Shown in pieces: positions 6,331-13,058 of a stretch of DNA of 14,379 nt (positions are counted from its first letter, which is position 1; each line of letters opens with the position of its first letter). The stretch covers positions 1-14,379 of the forward strand of contig JAKAOI010000014.1 of assembly GCA_021812265.1 (NCBI GenBank), read 5' to 3'. A model generated the notes under the pieces. It had not been told where the DNA came from. It did not search any database and worked only from the letters and a program-made list of their open reading frames with translations. Source of the stretch: Chloroflexota bacterium. GTDB taxonomy: Bacteria; Chloroflexota; Ktedonobacteria; Ktedonobacterales; JACDGC01. The position numbers were made by a program, and so were the translations under genes.

Positions 6331-6363
6331 TATGGCGCTTAACGCTGTATGGCGTTTAGCATA
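6331..6363 (+). repeat. Stem-loop downstream of the tnpB remnant
   Basis: TATG-(GCG)-CTTAACGC pairs with GCGTTTAGCATA apart from one mismatch and a three-base bulge. IS200/IS605 elements carry subterminal hairpins near their ends, and in them the omega-RNA overlaps the 3' end of tnpB. The position, 77 bases after the tnpB stop, fits a right-end hairpin, but no cleavage site could be verified. Confidence 0.4.
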
Positions 6364-6369
6364 CTGAGT

Positions 6370-6415
6370 AGCGGCGCTTTCACCTGCACTATCTCAATTC
6401 AGTGAAAGCGCTGCT
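6370..6415 (+). repeat. Strong 14-bp stem-loop without T-run
   Basis: AGCGGCGCTTTCAC (6370-6383) pairs with GTGAAAGCGCTGCT (6402-6415), with a single G-T wobble, around an 18-base loop. It is followed by TTTGCTAC, not by a run of T. It could be the displaced attenuator or mRNA-stabilising hairpin that often follows a binding-protein gene in ABC operons, or part of the mobile debris. Confidence 0.55.
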
Positions 6416-6571
6416 TTGCTACAGCGACATAATTGCGGAAATATATTTTTGCGCTGTGGCGTTTGCTTTGTCAGCATCAATAAGAAAACCAATGTATTGG
6501 TAAATTATTCAATGAATATATGAATGTGGTACGTGTTTGGCGCGTGTCAAAGACCACACAGATATAAGAAC

Positions 6572-6707
6572 AGGACTTTTGCTGCAGCATGGAAAATCGG
6601 GGATGTACAAGGGGCGGCTCCCCTTGTACGGGGTTCTGGGGTGGCCCCAGATTTCCTTTTGTTGCAGATACGAGAAACCATGCGCTGCTCTTTCAAGCGA
6701 AAGTCCT
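6572..6707 (+). mobile_element. MITE-like element, copy 2
   Basis: This is 136 bp, bounded by AGGACTTTTGCT (6572-6583) and AGCGAAAGTCCT (6696-6707), which match as inverted repeats at 11 of 12 positions. The internal hairpins are perfect: GTACAAGGGG/CCCCTTGTAC with a 5-base loop (6605-6629) and TCTGGGG/CCCCAGA with a 3-base loop (6635-6651). All three forward reading frames are free of stop codons through the element. Compared with copy 1, substitutions in the hairpin arms sit at 6611-6616 and nearby. It lies between livK and livH in orientation opposite to copy 1. No obvious target duplication flanks it. Confidence 0.72.
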
Positions 6708-6744
6708 AAAAAAGATATTTTGGTTTTTTGAAATGGCAGGTATC

Positions 6745-6773
6745 TTGACGAATATTTTAAAATCAGGCATACT
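6745..6773 (+). promoter_or_regulatory. Sigma70-type promoter candidate for livHMGF
   Basis: TTGACG (6745-6750) and CATACT (6768-6773) are 17 bases apart. The -35 matches consensus at five of six positions. It lies directly after the MITE-like copy and about 210 bases before the livH start, so it could let livHMGF be expressed apart from livK. Confidence 0.5.
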
Positions 6774-6774
6774 C

Positions 6775-6791
6775 AATCTTAATATAAGATT
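6775..6791. promoter_or_regulatory. Palindromic operator candidate at the livHMGF promoter
   Basis: AATCTTA and TAAGATT are perfect inverted repeats around ATA. The palindrome begins one base after the predicted -10 box and covers the expected transcription start, a classic repressor position. The regulator is unknown. Confidence 0.4.
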
Positions 6792-6981
6792 CATCTTATG
6801 CAAAGCAATGTATCTTTCGTTAAATCATTTGCTGGTGTTGAGAAAGCAAAAATACTCTAGAAACGGCAATCATTTACAGATGTTTGCGTTTGTTGGCTGT
6901 TTCACCGTAAAACAAGTGAAAAATAGTTTCAATGGGTAATAGCGATTGCTTTAAAAACTTATAATTAGACAGGGAGTAGAT

Positions 6982-7923
6982 ATGATTGTCCTTGCCTCAA
7001 CTTCATCGGGTATATTCATACAAACAATGGTCAATGGCATAACTTTAGGCGCGGTTTACGCTTTGGTTGCCCTTGGGTACACTATTGTGTATGGGATTGT
7101 AGAATTGATCAATTTTGCGCATGGCGATGTCTTTATGTGGAGTACCGCTATTACGTTGGTTGTGCTGAATTCTATGCATGTTTCCACTGCAGTGTATGGG
7201 TTTACCCTTATCGGCCTGCTGTTATTGATGATTGTTATTGGCGCGGTCGTTTCGGGAACCCTAAACGTCGTTATTGAACGGCTGGCTTATCGTCCGCTTC
7301 GAAAAGCTCCTCGCCTTGCGCCGCTTATTGCGGCTATTGGCGTTTCATTTATTTTGGAAAACATTGCAGAATTATGGCTTGGCGCTTCCGGTATTTCTTA
7401 CCCAGACTTTTTTCCAAACGGTGGTATCGTTTTGGGAGATGTAACTATTCAATATATTGATGTAGTTGTCGTGGTTTTAACCGTTGGCTTAATGTATGGT
7501 CTAAATATGTTGGTGCGGTCGACTAAAATGGGCAAGGCAATGCGCGCTACTGCGCAAGATCCCGAAGCTGCGGCGCTGATGGGTGTGGATATTAACCAAA
7601 CGATATCGTTTGCGTTTCTTGTGGGTGGTGTGTTGGCTGGGGTTGCCGGAGTTTTTTACAGCCTTGTGATTCCTGTATATGCCTATAATGTTGGGTTTGA
7701 ACTCGGTCTGATTGCATTTACCGCGGCGGTGTTAGGCGGTATCGGAAATATTACCGGAGCTATGGCCGGCGGTTTTCTTATCGGCGTCATTAAAGCCTTA
7801 GCTACAAATTATCTGCCGAATGGCAGCGATCTGAGTGACGCTGTCGTTTTTGCTATTTTGGTTCTGGTGTTAGCCTTGCGTCCATCCGGGCTGCTGGGGC
7901 AACAAGTACCGGATAAGGTTTGA
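6982..7923 (+). CDS. livH: Branched-chain amino acid type ABC transporter permease LivH
   Basis: The protein has 313 residues, with AGGGAG six bases before the ATG. It is a polytopic membrane protein of the LivH type. The N-terminal helix reads GITLGAVYALVALGYTIVYGIVELINFAHGDV, the family's hallmark, and the cytoplasmic coupling loop reads RSTKMGKAMRATAQDPEAAALMGVD (about residues 184-208), the EAA-like site that contacts the ATPases. GLIAFTAAVLGGIGNITGAMAGG near the C-terminus is also typical. The stop is 16 bases before the livM start, so the genes are co-transcribed. Confidence 0.95.
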   Translation: MIVLASTSSGIFIQTMVNGITLGAVYALVALGYTIVYGIVELINFAHGDVFMWSTAITLVVLNSMHVSTAVYGFTLIGLLLLMIVIGAVVSGTLNVVIERLAYRPLRKAPRLAPLIAAIGVSFILENIAELWLGASGISYPDFFPNGGIVLGDVTIQYIDVVVVVLTVGLMYGLNMLVRSTKMGKAMRATAQDPEAAALMGVDINQTISFAFLVGGVLAGVAGVFYSLVIPVYAYNVGFELGLIAFTAAVLGGIGNITGAMAGGFLIGVIKALATNYLPNGSDLSDAVVFAILVLVLALRPSGLLGQQVPDKV

Positions 7924-7939
7924 AAGGAAGTATTACGCA

Positions 7940-9265
7940 ATGTCTGCTTCACCTTCTCATTTTCAACAGAAAATGCAAAACCCATTGAAATCGCTTGGTT
8001 TAGGCAAAAAAATCGGTGATTTTCTTAATAATACAAAATTTTTGAATCGTTCACTCAGTTGGTATCTAACCGGTTGGCGCGCCGGAATTTTTTGGGGGCT
8101 TGTTGCGCTGTTTTTGCCGCAGCTCCTCAGTTTATCGTCTAATTTTCTGGATCCAACGTATTTTGCCCCTAATGTGTTGTTGTTAGACGCTATTTTGTGC
8201 GGCATATATGTTATGTTGGCGCTGGGTTTAAATATTGTGGTGGGGTATGCCGGCCTGCTGGATTTGGGATATGTGGCGTTTTTTGTCATCGGTTCTTATA
8301 CTGTTGCGTTTGCCACCAGCGGCATTATCCGCAATATCCACAGCCAAGTTGTAACGATTCCGGCGATTTCTTTTTGGGCGGCTATTCCGCTGGCGGCGCT
8401 TATTGCCGGCTTTATGGGTGTGCTGCTTGGAGCGCCGACATTGCGGCTGCGCGGAGATTATTTGGCAATTGTAACGCTGGGTTTTGGTGAAATTGTGCCG
8501 ATTGTCATTAAAGATGTGCCGTTTTTTTATGGCGCGTTAGGGTTTCAGGTGCCTCCCGCTCCGGTTATTAACACCCCATTTGGCCAAGTAGATTTTGGCA
8601 ACCCGCTGGATTTTTCGGCGTTTTATTATTTAACATTGGCAGTCATTATATTGATTGTTATGTTTAATATTTTATTGCGCAATTCGAGTATTGGCAGAGC
8701 CTGGATTGCAATCCGCGAAGATGAACTTGCCGCTTCGGCGTCCGGTGTAAATTTGGTGCGTATTAAGCTGATGGCGTTTGGTTTAGGCGCGGCTATCGGC
8801 GGTATCGGCGGTGTATTTAACGGTGTTATGACATCCAGTATCAGCTACGATCAGTTTTCGTTCCAGGTGTCTATATCTGTGCTGATTATGATTGTGCTTG
8901 GCGGCATCGGCAGTATACCCGGTGTTATACTTGGCGCCATTTTATTACGCTTTATTGATGTCTATGTTATATCAACTATCAGCACTATGCTACAAACAAA
9001 TATTGCGCTGGCTAACCCCGCTAATCCATTTCACTTTTTGGTTAGCTTCAATTTGAACACGACCAAATTTTTAATTTTTGGTTTGATTCTGCTGTTAATG
9101 ATTATACTAAGGCCACAGGGAATCGTTCCCAATAAACGCCGGCAGCTAGAGCTACAGGGTGTTGGTCTTGCCCCTGAAGAATTATCTGTAGTTGGAGAAA
9201 TAGAGCGTGAAGAATCAGGCGCTTCCGCTCCTCCGGATTCTGTTGAAGGCTTGGGAGATATATAA
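7940..9265 (+). CDS. livM: Branched-chain amino acid type ABC transporter permease LivM
   Basis: The protein has 441 residues, with AAAGGAAG upstream of the ATG. The first 60 residues are an extra polar and amphipathic region before the core. The core contains ALGLNIVVGYAGLLDLGYVAF (about residues 94-114), the RLRGDYLAIVTLGFGEIV segment, and the coupling loop SSIGRAWIAIREDELAASASGVN (about 250-272). The C-terminus after LRPQGIVPNKRR is an acidic, Ser/Pro-rich tail of about 45 residues. It pairs with LivH to form the channel. Its TAA is followed at once by the ATG of livG, indicating translational coupling. Confidence 0.95.
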   Translation: MSASPSHFQQKMQNPLKSLGLGKKIGDFLNNTKFLNRSLSWYLTGWRAGIFWGLVALFLPQLLSLSSNFLDPTYFAPNVLLLDAILCGIYVMLALGLNIVVGYAGLLDLGYVAFFVIGSYTVAFATSGIIRNIHSQVVTIPAISFWAAIPLAALIAGFMGVLLGAPTLRLRGDYLAIVTLGFGEIVPIVIKDVPFFYGALGFQVPPAPVINTPFGQVDFGNPLDFSAFYYLTLAVIILIVMFNILLRNSSIGRAWIAIREDELAASASGVNLVRIKLMAFGLGAAIGGIGGVFNGVMTSSISYDQFSFQVSISVLIMIVLGGIGSIPGVILGAILLRFIDVYVISTISTMLQTNIALANPANPFHFLVSFNLNTTKFLIFGLILLLMIILRPQGIVPNKRRQLELQGVGLAPEELSVVGEIEREESGASAPPDSVEGLGDI

Positions 9266-10066
9266 ATGGCTGGAACATCAAAGGGAGAAGTGCTTTTACA
9301 ACTGAAGCATGTTACCAAAAGTTTTGGCGGACTGACCGCAGTGGATTCCATAGATTTGGAAGTTCGAAAAGGTGAAATCTTCAGTATTATCGGCCCGAAT
9401 GGCGCCGGAAAAACGACGGTATTTAATCTGATAACAGGTATCTACCAGCCTACATCCGGAGAAATTATTTTTAATGGATCTTCATTAAAAAATCTTTCGC
9501 CGGATAGGGTTTTGCGCCGTGGTATAGCGCGTACATTTCAAAATATCCGCCTGTTTAATAATATGACCATTATGGAAAATGCTATGGTTGGCCAGCATCC
9601 TTTCATCCCCAGTGATCTGTTTTCCGTAACCTTTCGGCTGCCGAATTACCGCGCCGCAGAAAAAAAAGCCCACAATCGCGCCTTACAATTATTATCCTTT
9701 TTTGGCTCCGAATTGGTATTTCGCAAAGAAGAGTATGCGGCTAATTTGGCGTATGCGTTTCGCCGACGCTTAGAAATTGTTCGCGCGTTAGGGTCACGGC
9801 CCAAGCTGCTGCTGCTGGATGAACCAACTGCCGGTATGAATGACGCCGAAACGGCGGAAGCAATAAAATATATTCAACGATTACGGCAGGAATTTGATTT
9901 AACCATTTTGCTGATTGAACACAAATTGCAGGTAACTATGGGCATTTCTGATAGGATAGCTGTATTGGATTATGGGAGAAAGATTGCCGAAGGGCTTCCC
10001 GCAGAAATTCAGCATAATGATTTGGTTATTGAGGCATATCTTGGACGGAAAGTTGAAGGCGCTTAA
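9266..10066 (+). CDS. livG: Branched-chain amino acid type ABC transporter ATP-binding protein LivG
   Basis: The protein has 266 residues. Walker A is canonical (GPNGAGKTT, 43-51), as are the Q-loop (Gln92 in ARTFQNIRLF), Walker B (LLLLDE, 181-186) and the H-loop (His219 in LLIEHK). The ABC signature is not: where LivG proteins usually read LSYGQQRRLEIA or LAYGDQRRLEIA, this one has LAYAFRRRLEIV (161-172), so the fourth signature residue, normally Gly, is Ala and the fifth is Phe. The ISDRIAVLDYGRKIAEG and EAYLG end motifs are normal. The start directly follows the livM stop. The protein is expected to be a cytoplasmic partner of LivF at the LivH/LivM coupling loops. Confidence 0.94.
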   Translation: MAGTSKGEVLLQLKHVTKSFGGLTAVDSIDLEVRKGEIFSIIGPNGAGKTTVFNLITGIYQPTSGEIIFNGSSLKNLSPDRVLRRGIARTFQNIRLFNNMTIMENAMVGQHPFIPSDLFSVTFRLPNYRAAEKKAHNRALQLLSFFGSELVFRKEEYAANLAYAFRRRLEIVRALGSRPKLLLLDEPTAGMNDAETAEAIKYIQRLRQEFDLTILLIEHKLQVTMGISDRIAVLDYGRKIAEGLPAEIQHNDLVIEAYLGRKVEGA

Positions 10067-10070
10067 AAGT

Positions 10071-10775
10071 ATGCTAGAATTGCAGAATATTAATACATTT
10101 TATGGCCCCAGCCATGTGTTGCAGGATATGACCGTGAAAGTAAACCAAGGTGAAATAGTTTGCTTGCTCGGCGCAAACGCCGCCGGTAAAACCACTACCA
10201 TGAAAACAATTTTTGGTTTGGTAAAACCGAAAGATGGCAAGGTAATGTTTAAGGGTGAGCGGATAGATACCTTGAAAACTGATCAAATTATTAAAAAAGG
10301 TATCATCCTCTCGCCTGAAGGACGCCGCGTTTTTTCTCGCATGACGGTGCGTGAAAATTTGGAAATGGGCGCATTTATGTTTACCAACACCACGCAGGTT
10401 GCTGAAGATATTGATAAAGTGTATGCGCTGTTTCCCCGACTGAAAGAGCGCGACAAACAAATTTCCGGCACCATGTCTGGCGGGGAGCAGCAAATGCTGG
10501 CAATTGGGCGCGCTTTGATGGCGCGGCCGCAATTATTGTGTTTAGATGAGCCTTCGCTGGGGCTTTCGCCGATTTTGGTGCAAACTGTATTTGATACAAT
10601 ACATAAAATACGGCAAGATGGTGTGACGATATTTTTGGTGGAGCAAAATGCTTTTATGGCGCTGAGTAACGCTGACAGAGGCTATGTTTTGCAATCAGGC
10701 AAAATTATAATGGAAGACACTGCGCAAAATCTGCTGAAAAACGACACTGTGCGGGCAGCGTATCTTGGCGGTTAA
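10071..10775 (+). CDS. livF: Branched-chain amino acid type ABC transporter ATP-binding protein LivF
   Basis: The protein has 234 residues from the ATG at 10071, four bases after livG; an in-frame ATG at 9972 would overlap livG and add 33 unrelated residues. The N-terminus MLELQNINTFYG is typical. Walker A reads GANAAGKTT (34-42) instead of the usual GANGAGKTT, so the third conserved Gly is Ala37. Other motifs are family-typical: LSPEGRRVFSRMTVRENL, signature MSGGEQQMLAIGRAL (135-149), Walker B LLCLDEPSLGLSP (Asp159, Glu160), and EQNA (191-194), where LivF proteins normally carry Gln instead of the H-loop His. The ending VRAAYLGG matches full-length LivF proteins. Confidence 0.95.
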   Translation: MLELQNINTFYGPSHVLQDMTVKVNQGEIVCLLGANAAGKTTTMKTIFGLVKPKDGKVMFKGERIDTLKTDQIIKKGIILSPEGRRVFSRMTVRENLEMGAFMFTNTTQVAEDIDKVYALFPRLKERDKQISGTMSGGEQQMLAIGRALMARPQLLCLDEPSLGLSPILVQTVFDTIHKIRQDGVTIFLVEQNAFMALSNADRGYVLQSGKIIMEDTAQNLLKNDTVRAAYLGG

Positions 10776-10781
10776 TGCAGC

Positions 10782-11630
10782 GTGATAATTGACGCCCATA
10801 CACATATTTTCCCTCCGGAAGTTTCTGCCGGGAAAGCGCTATTTTTGCAGAAAGACAGTTGGTTTGCCGAGCTATATGCTAACCCAAAGGCGCGGCTGGC
10901 TTCTGCAGAAGATCTTATTGCTTCTATGGATCGCAACGGCATAGATATATCGGTTATATGCGGGTTTGCCTGGAAAGATACTGGCTTAATCCGCTTAACG
11001 AATGATTATCTGGCAGATTCTATTCAAAAATATCCTTCTCGATTGACAGCGTTTGCTTCTGTAAATCCAACTGCAAAAGGCTGCGCGCAAGAAGTTGAGC
11101 GCTGCGCCGGTATGGGGTTTCGCGGCGTTGGCGAACTTATGCCGGCAGGCCAGCAGTATGCGCTGAGTGACAGCGATTTGCTGCGCCCGTTGGCTGAGGT
11201 TGCGCGTGAACGCAAACTTATTATTTTAACGCACACGAGTGAGCCGGTTGGCCATATATACGCAGGTAAAGAGCAGGTTTTTCCGCAGGAACTGGCAGCT
11301 TTTTTGGCGGCTTTCCCCGAAAATATGGTTATTGCTGCCCATTGGGGCGGTGGCTTGCCCTTCTATCATCTTATGCCGGAAATTCAAGCAATTGCGCAAC
11401 ATTGCTGGTACGACTGCGCCGCGTCGGCGTATTTATACGATTCCGCCATTTTTTCTGCGGCGTTACATTGTGGAGTTTCCCCGGAGCATATTGTTTGGGG
11501 CAGCGACTATGCGGTAATCAGCCAGAAAAAAATGCTGGCATATTTGCGATCCGCCGCATTAGAAACTGCCGCACAAGAGGCTGCGCTAGGGCTGAATATG
11601 CAGCGATTGCTGACTGCCATGCAATCATAA
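10782..11630 (+). CDS. Amidohydrolase (Amidohydrolase_2, TIM-barrel metal-dependent hydrolase)
   Basis: The protein has 282 residues from a GTG at 10782, only six bases after the livF stop and without a clear Shine-Dalgarno, so translation probably depends on livF. Metal-ligand motifs of the PF04909/COG2159 type are in order: DAHTHIF at the start (His6, His8), LTHTSEP (His151), AAHWGG (His187) and WGSDYAV (Asp242). No signal peptide is present; it is cytoplasmic. Family members hydrolyse C-N or C-O bonds or decarboxylate aromatic acids. Its place behind the transporter suggests it acts on the imported compound, but the substrate cannot be read from the sequence. It converges with the DUF4129 gene 21 bases away. 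Confidence 0.9.
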   Translation: MIIDAHTHIFPPEVSAGKALFLQKDSWFAELYANPKARLASAEDLIASMDRNGIDISVICGFAWKDTGLIRLTNDYLADSIQKYPSRLTAFASVNPTAKGCAQEVERCAGMGFRGVGELMPAGQQYALSDSDLLRPLAEVARERKLIILTHTSEPVGHIYAGKEQVFPQELAAFLAAFPENMVIAAHWGGGLPFYHLMPEIQAIAQHCWYDCAASAYLYDSAIFSAALHCGVSPEHIVWGSDYAVISQKKMLAYLRSAALETAAQEAALGLNMQRLLTAMQS

Positions 11631-11651
11631 CGTTGCATACACCGTTGCTGC

Positions 11652-13058
11652 CTATGTTGTGGGAAAATGCTCCGTAACCTGTTTTGCCCATGCGCGCGCG
11701 TTTTTCTTTTGTGTGTCGTCTGCTGTCAGCTTGCCATAGCGCTCTTGCCGGTAGGCGTTGGTTAATGCTTGCAGCGCCGCTTGTGTTGCGCTTCTCGCCG
11801 GTTCTTCCTCTTTATTCAGCGTCGCTTGTAATCTTCGTTTATATTCCAAAGGAGTTTCCGCCATGTTTCGCGCCAGCCGCGGATGCTTTTTCTGAATATA
11901 TTCCAGCAATTCACGGTAACGCGCTCTTACAGAAGATTCATCAATTTTGGTGGAATCATATGGCCAATAGAGACCATATTTTTTAGAAGTTTCCGAAGAA
12001 ATCGCAAGATGTTCATGAATATCTTCATAATCTGCTGTGGAAGTTCTATTAAATGTTGTTTTAAGAATGCGAAGTACAATATATATTGTAAGCATTGCCA
12101 GTAACGCTATCAATATATATTGAATGAGGGTAATAGTTTGCTGAGACGATACAACGTCTGGGATAGATTTTAATTGTATCCCAGACGGAGGTGTAATCTG
12201 TTGATTTCCTTTATGTAAAAGTGACTCTAAGAAATAGATAACCCAGCGCACCGGATAAAAAATAATTTCTACACTGAACGCTAAAACTATCCCAATAACC
12301 AAAGCAAAAACACCAATAACATCCCATAAAGGCATAAAAAATGAGGTTACCGCATCCAACATATTTATTGAGATGAGGGAATCGAATAATAAAGACAGTA
12401 TCAGCAAAGCTAAACTGATAAGCGATGTTAACAGCAGCCAGCGCATGGTTAGACTTTGTTCGGCGGCAGATCTGTTGATAAGTTTTTTTTGCAATATTGT
12501 CAACCGCGTAAGCGATATTGTTATTAAGCCGCTTAAAGCAAAAATCGGAAATAATTGCAAAATAAAGTTTGTGAGTTGTATGCCGTTGAATCCTGCTACG
12601 ATTGTTGCAAAAACAAATGCGCCAAATCCTATAAGAAATGTAGTTTGCTGAGCAGCAGTGTGTTTTTTACCGCCGCTGATAATATGTGTCCGCCATAAAA
12701 TAGCAACAGTCAGCGCAATAATAAACTCTTTAAGCCAAAAATAATCAGTGAAAACTGCATTTAAGCTGGCAGCGGAGAGCAGCAAAAATACTGCAATATA
12801 TACTATGACCTCAAAGAAGCGGGTATATTTTTGTTCGCGGCCGTTTCGTGAATAGATCCACTGCAAAACCCATATTTGTCCCAGATTAATGGCAAAAAAT
12901 GATGGCAAAGCAAATGGCGAACCTGTATATGTGTTTGCAAAAACTTGCGCAAGTACGGCAAAGACGACGATGATTTGCGCCGATTCCATTAAGCTTTGTG
13001 TAATCGGTATTAGGATGGTGTCTATCCGGATAACGGCAGTTATAGTATTATGTTTCAT
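11652..13058 (-). CDS. DUF4129-domain multi-pass membrane protein
   Basis: The protein has 468 residues from the ATG at 13058, which overlaps the end of the DUF58 gene by 11 bases and has GGAAAA just upstream. About residues 10-230 form several hydrophobic helices (including IIVVFAVLAQVFANTY and FLLIGFGAFVFATIVAGF-type segments). A further helix pair around 230-280 and one near 320-340 (LIQYILIALLAMLTIYIVL) precede a soluble C-terminal part. There RYRELLEYIQKKHPRLARN...TPLEYKRRL and the TNAYRQERYG stretch match the DUF4129 domain. In other bacteria DUF4129 often ends transglutaminase-like proteins found with MoxR and DUF58 genes. Here no transglutaminase core is visible, so this is the membrane/DUF4129 part alone. 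It is the last gene of the operon. Confidence 0.85.
   Translation of the reverse strand: MKHNTITAVIRIDTILIPITQSLMESAQIIVVFAVLAQVFANTYTGSPFALPSFFAINLGQIWVLQWIYSRNGREQKYTRFFEVIVYIAVFLLLSAASLNAVFTDYFWLKEFIIALTVAILWRTHIISGGKKHTAAQQTTFLIGFGAFVFATIVAGFNGIQLTNFILQLFPIFALSGLITISLTRLTILQKKLINRSAAEQSLTMRWLLLTSLISLALLILSLLFDSLISINMLDAVTSFFMPLWDVIGVFALVIGIVLAFSVEIIFYPVRWVIYFLESLLHKGNQQITPPSGIQLKSIPDVVSSQQTITLIQYILIALLAMLTIYIVLRILKTTFNRTSTADYEDIHEHLAISSETSKKYGLYWPYDSTKIDESSVRARYRELLEYIQKKHPRLARNMAETPLEYKRRLQATLNKEEEPARSATQAALQALTNAYRQERYGKLTADDTQKKNARAWAKQVTEHFPTT

Larger units (their letters stand above)
6046..6981. other. 936-bp insertion-rich gap between livK and livH
   Basis: The gap holds, in order, the tnpB 3' remnant (6051-6254), two stem-loops (6331-6363 and 6370-6415), a small palindrome ACCAAT-GT-ATTGGT (6488-6501), the second MITE-like copy (6572-6707), and a promoter with palindrome (6745-6791). 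The Shine-Dalgarno of livH (AGGGAG, 6971-6976) closes it. No intact gene is present. Confidence 0.7.

Noticed and set aside
6960..6976. TATAAT box just before livH
   Set aside because: It lies so close to the Shine-Dalgarno that a transcript starting there would lose the ribosome site, and no -35 is properly spaced.
9972..10070. 33-residue N-terminal extension of LivF
   Set aside because: It overlaps livG out of frame, and LivF homologues begin at MLELQ or similar.
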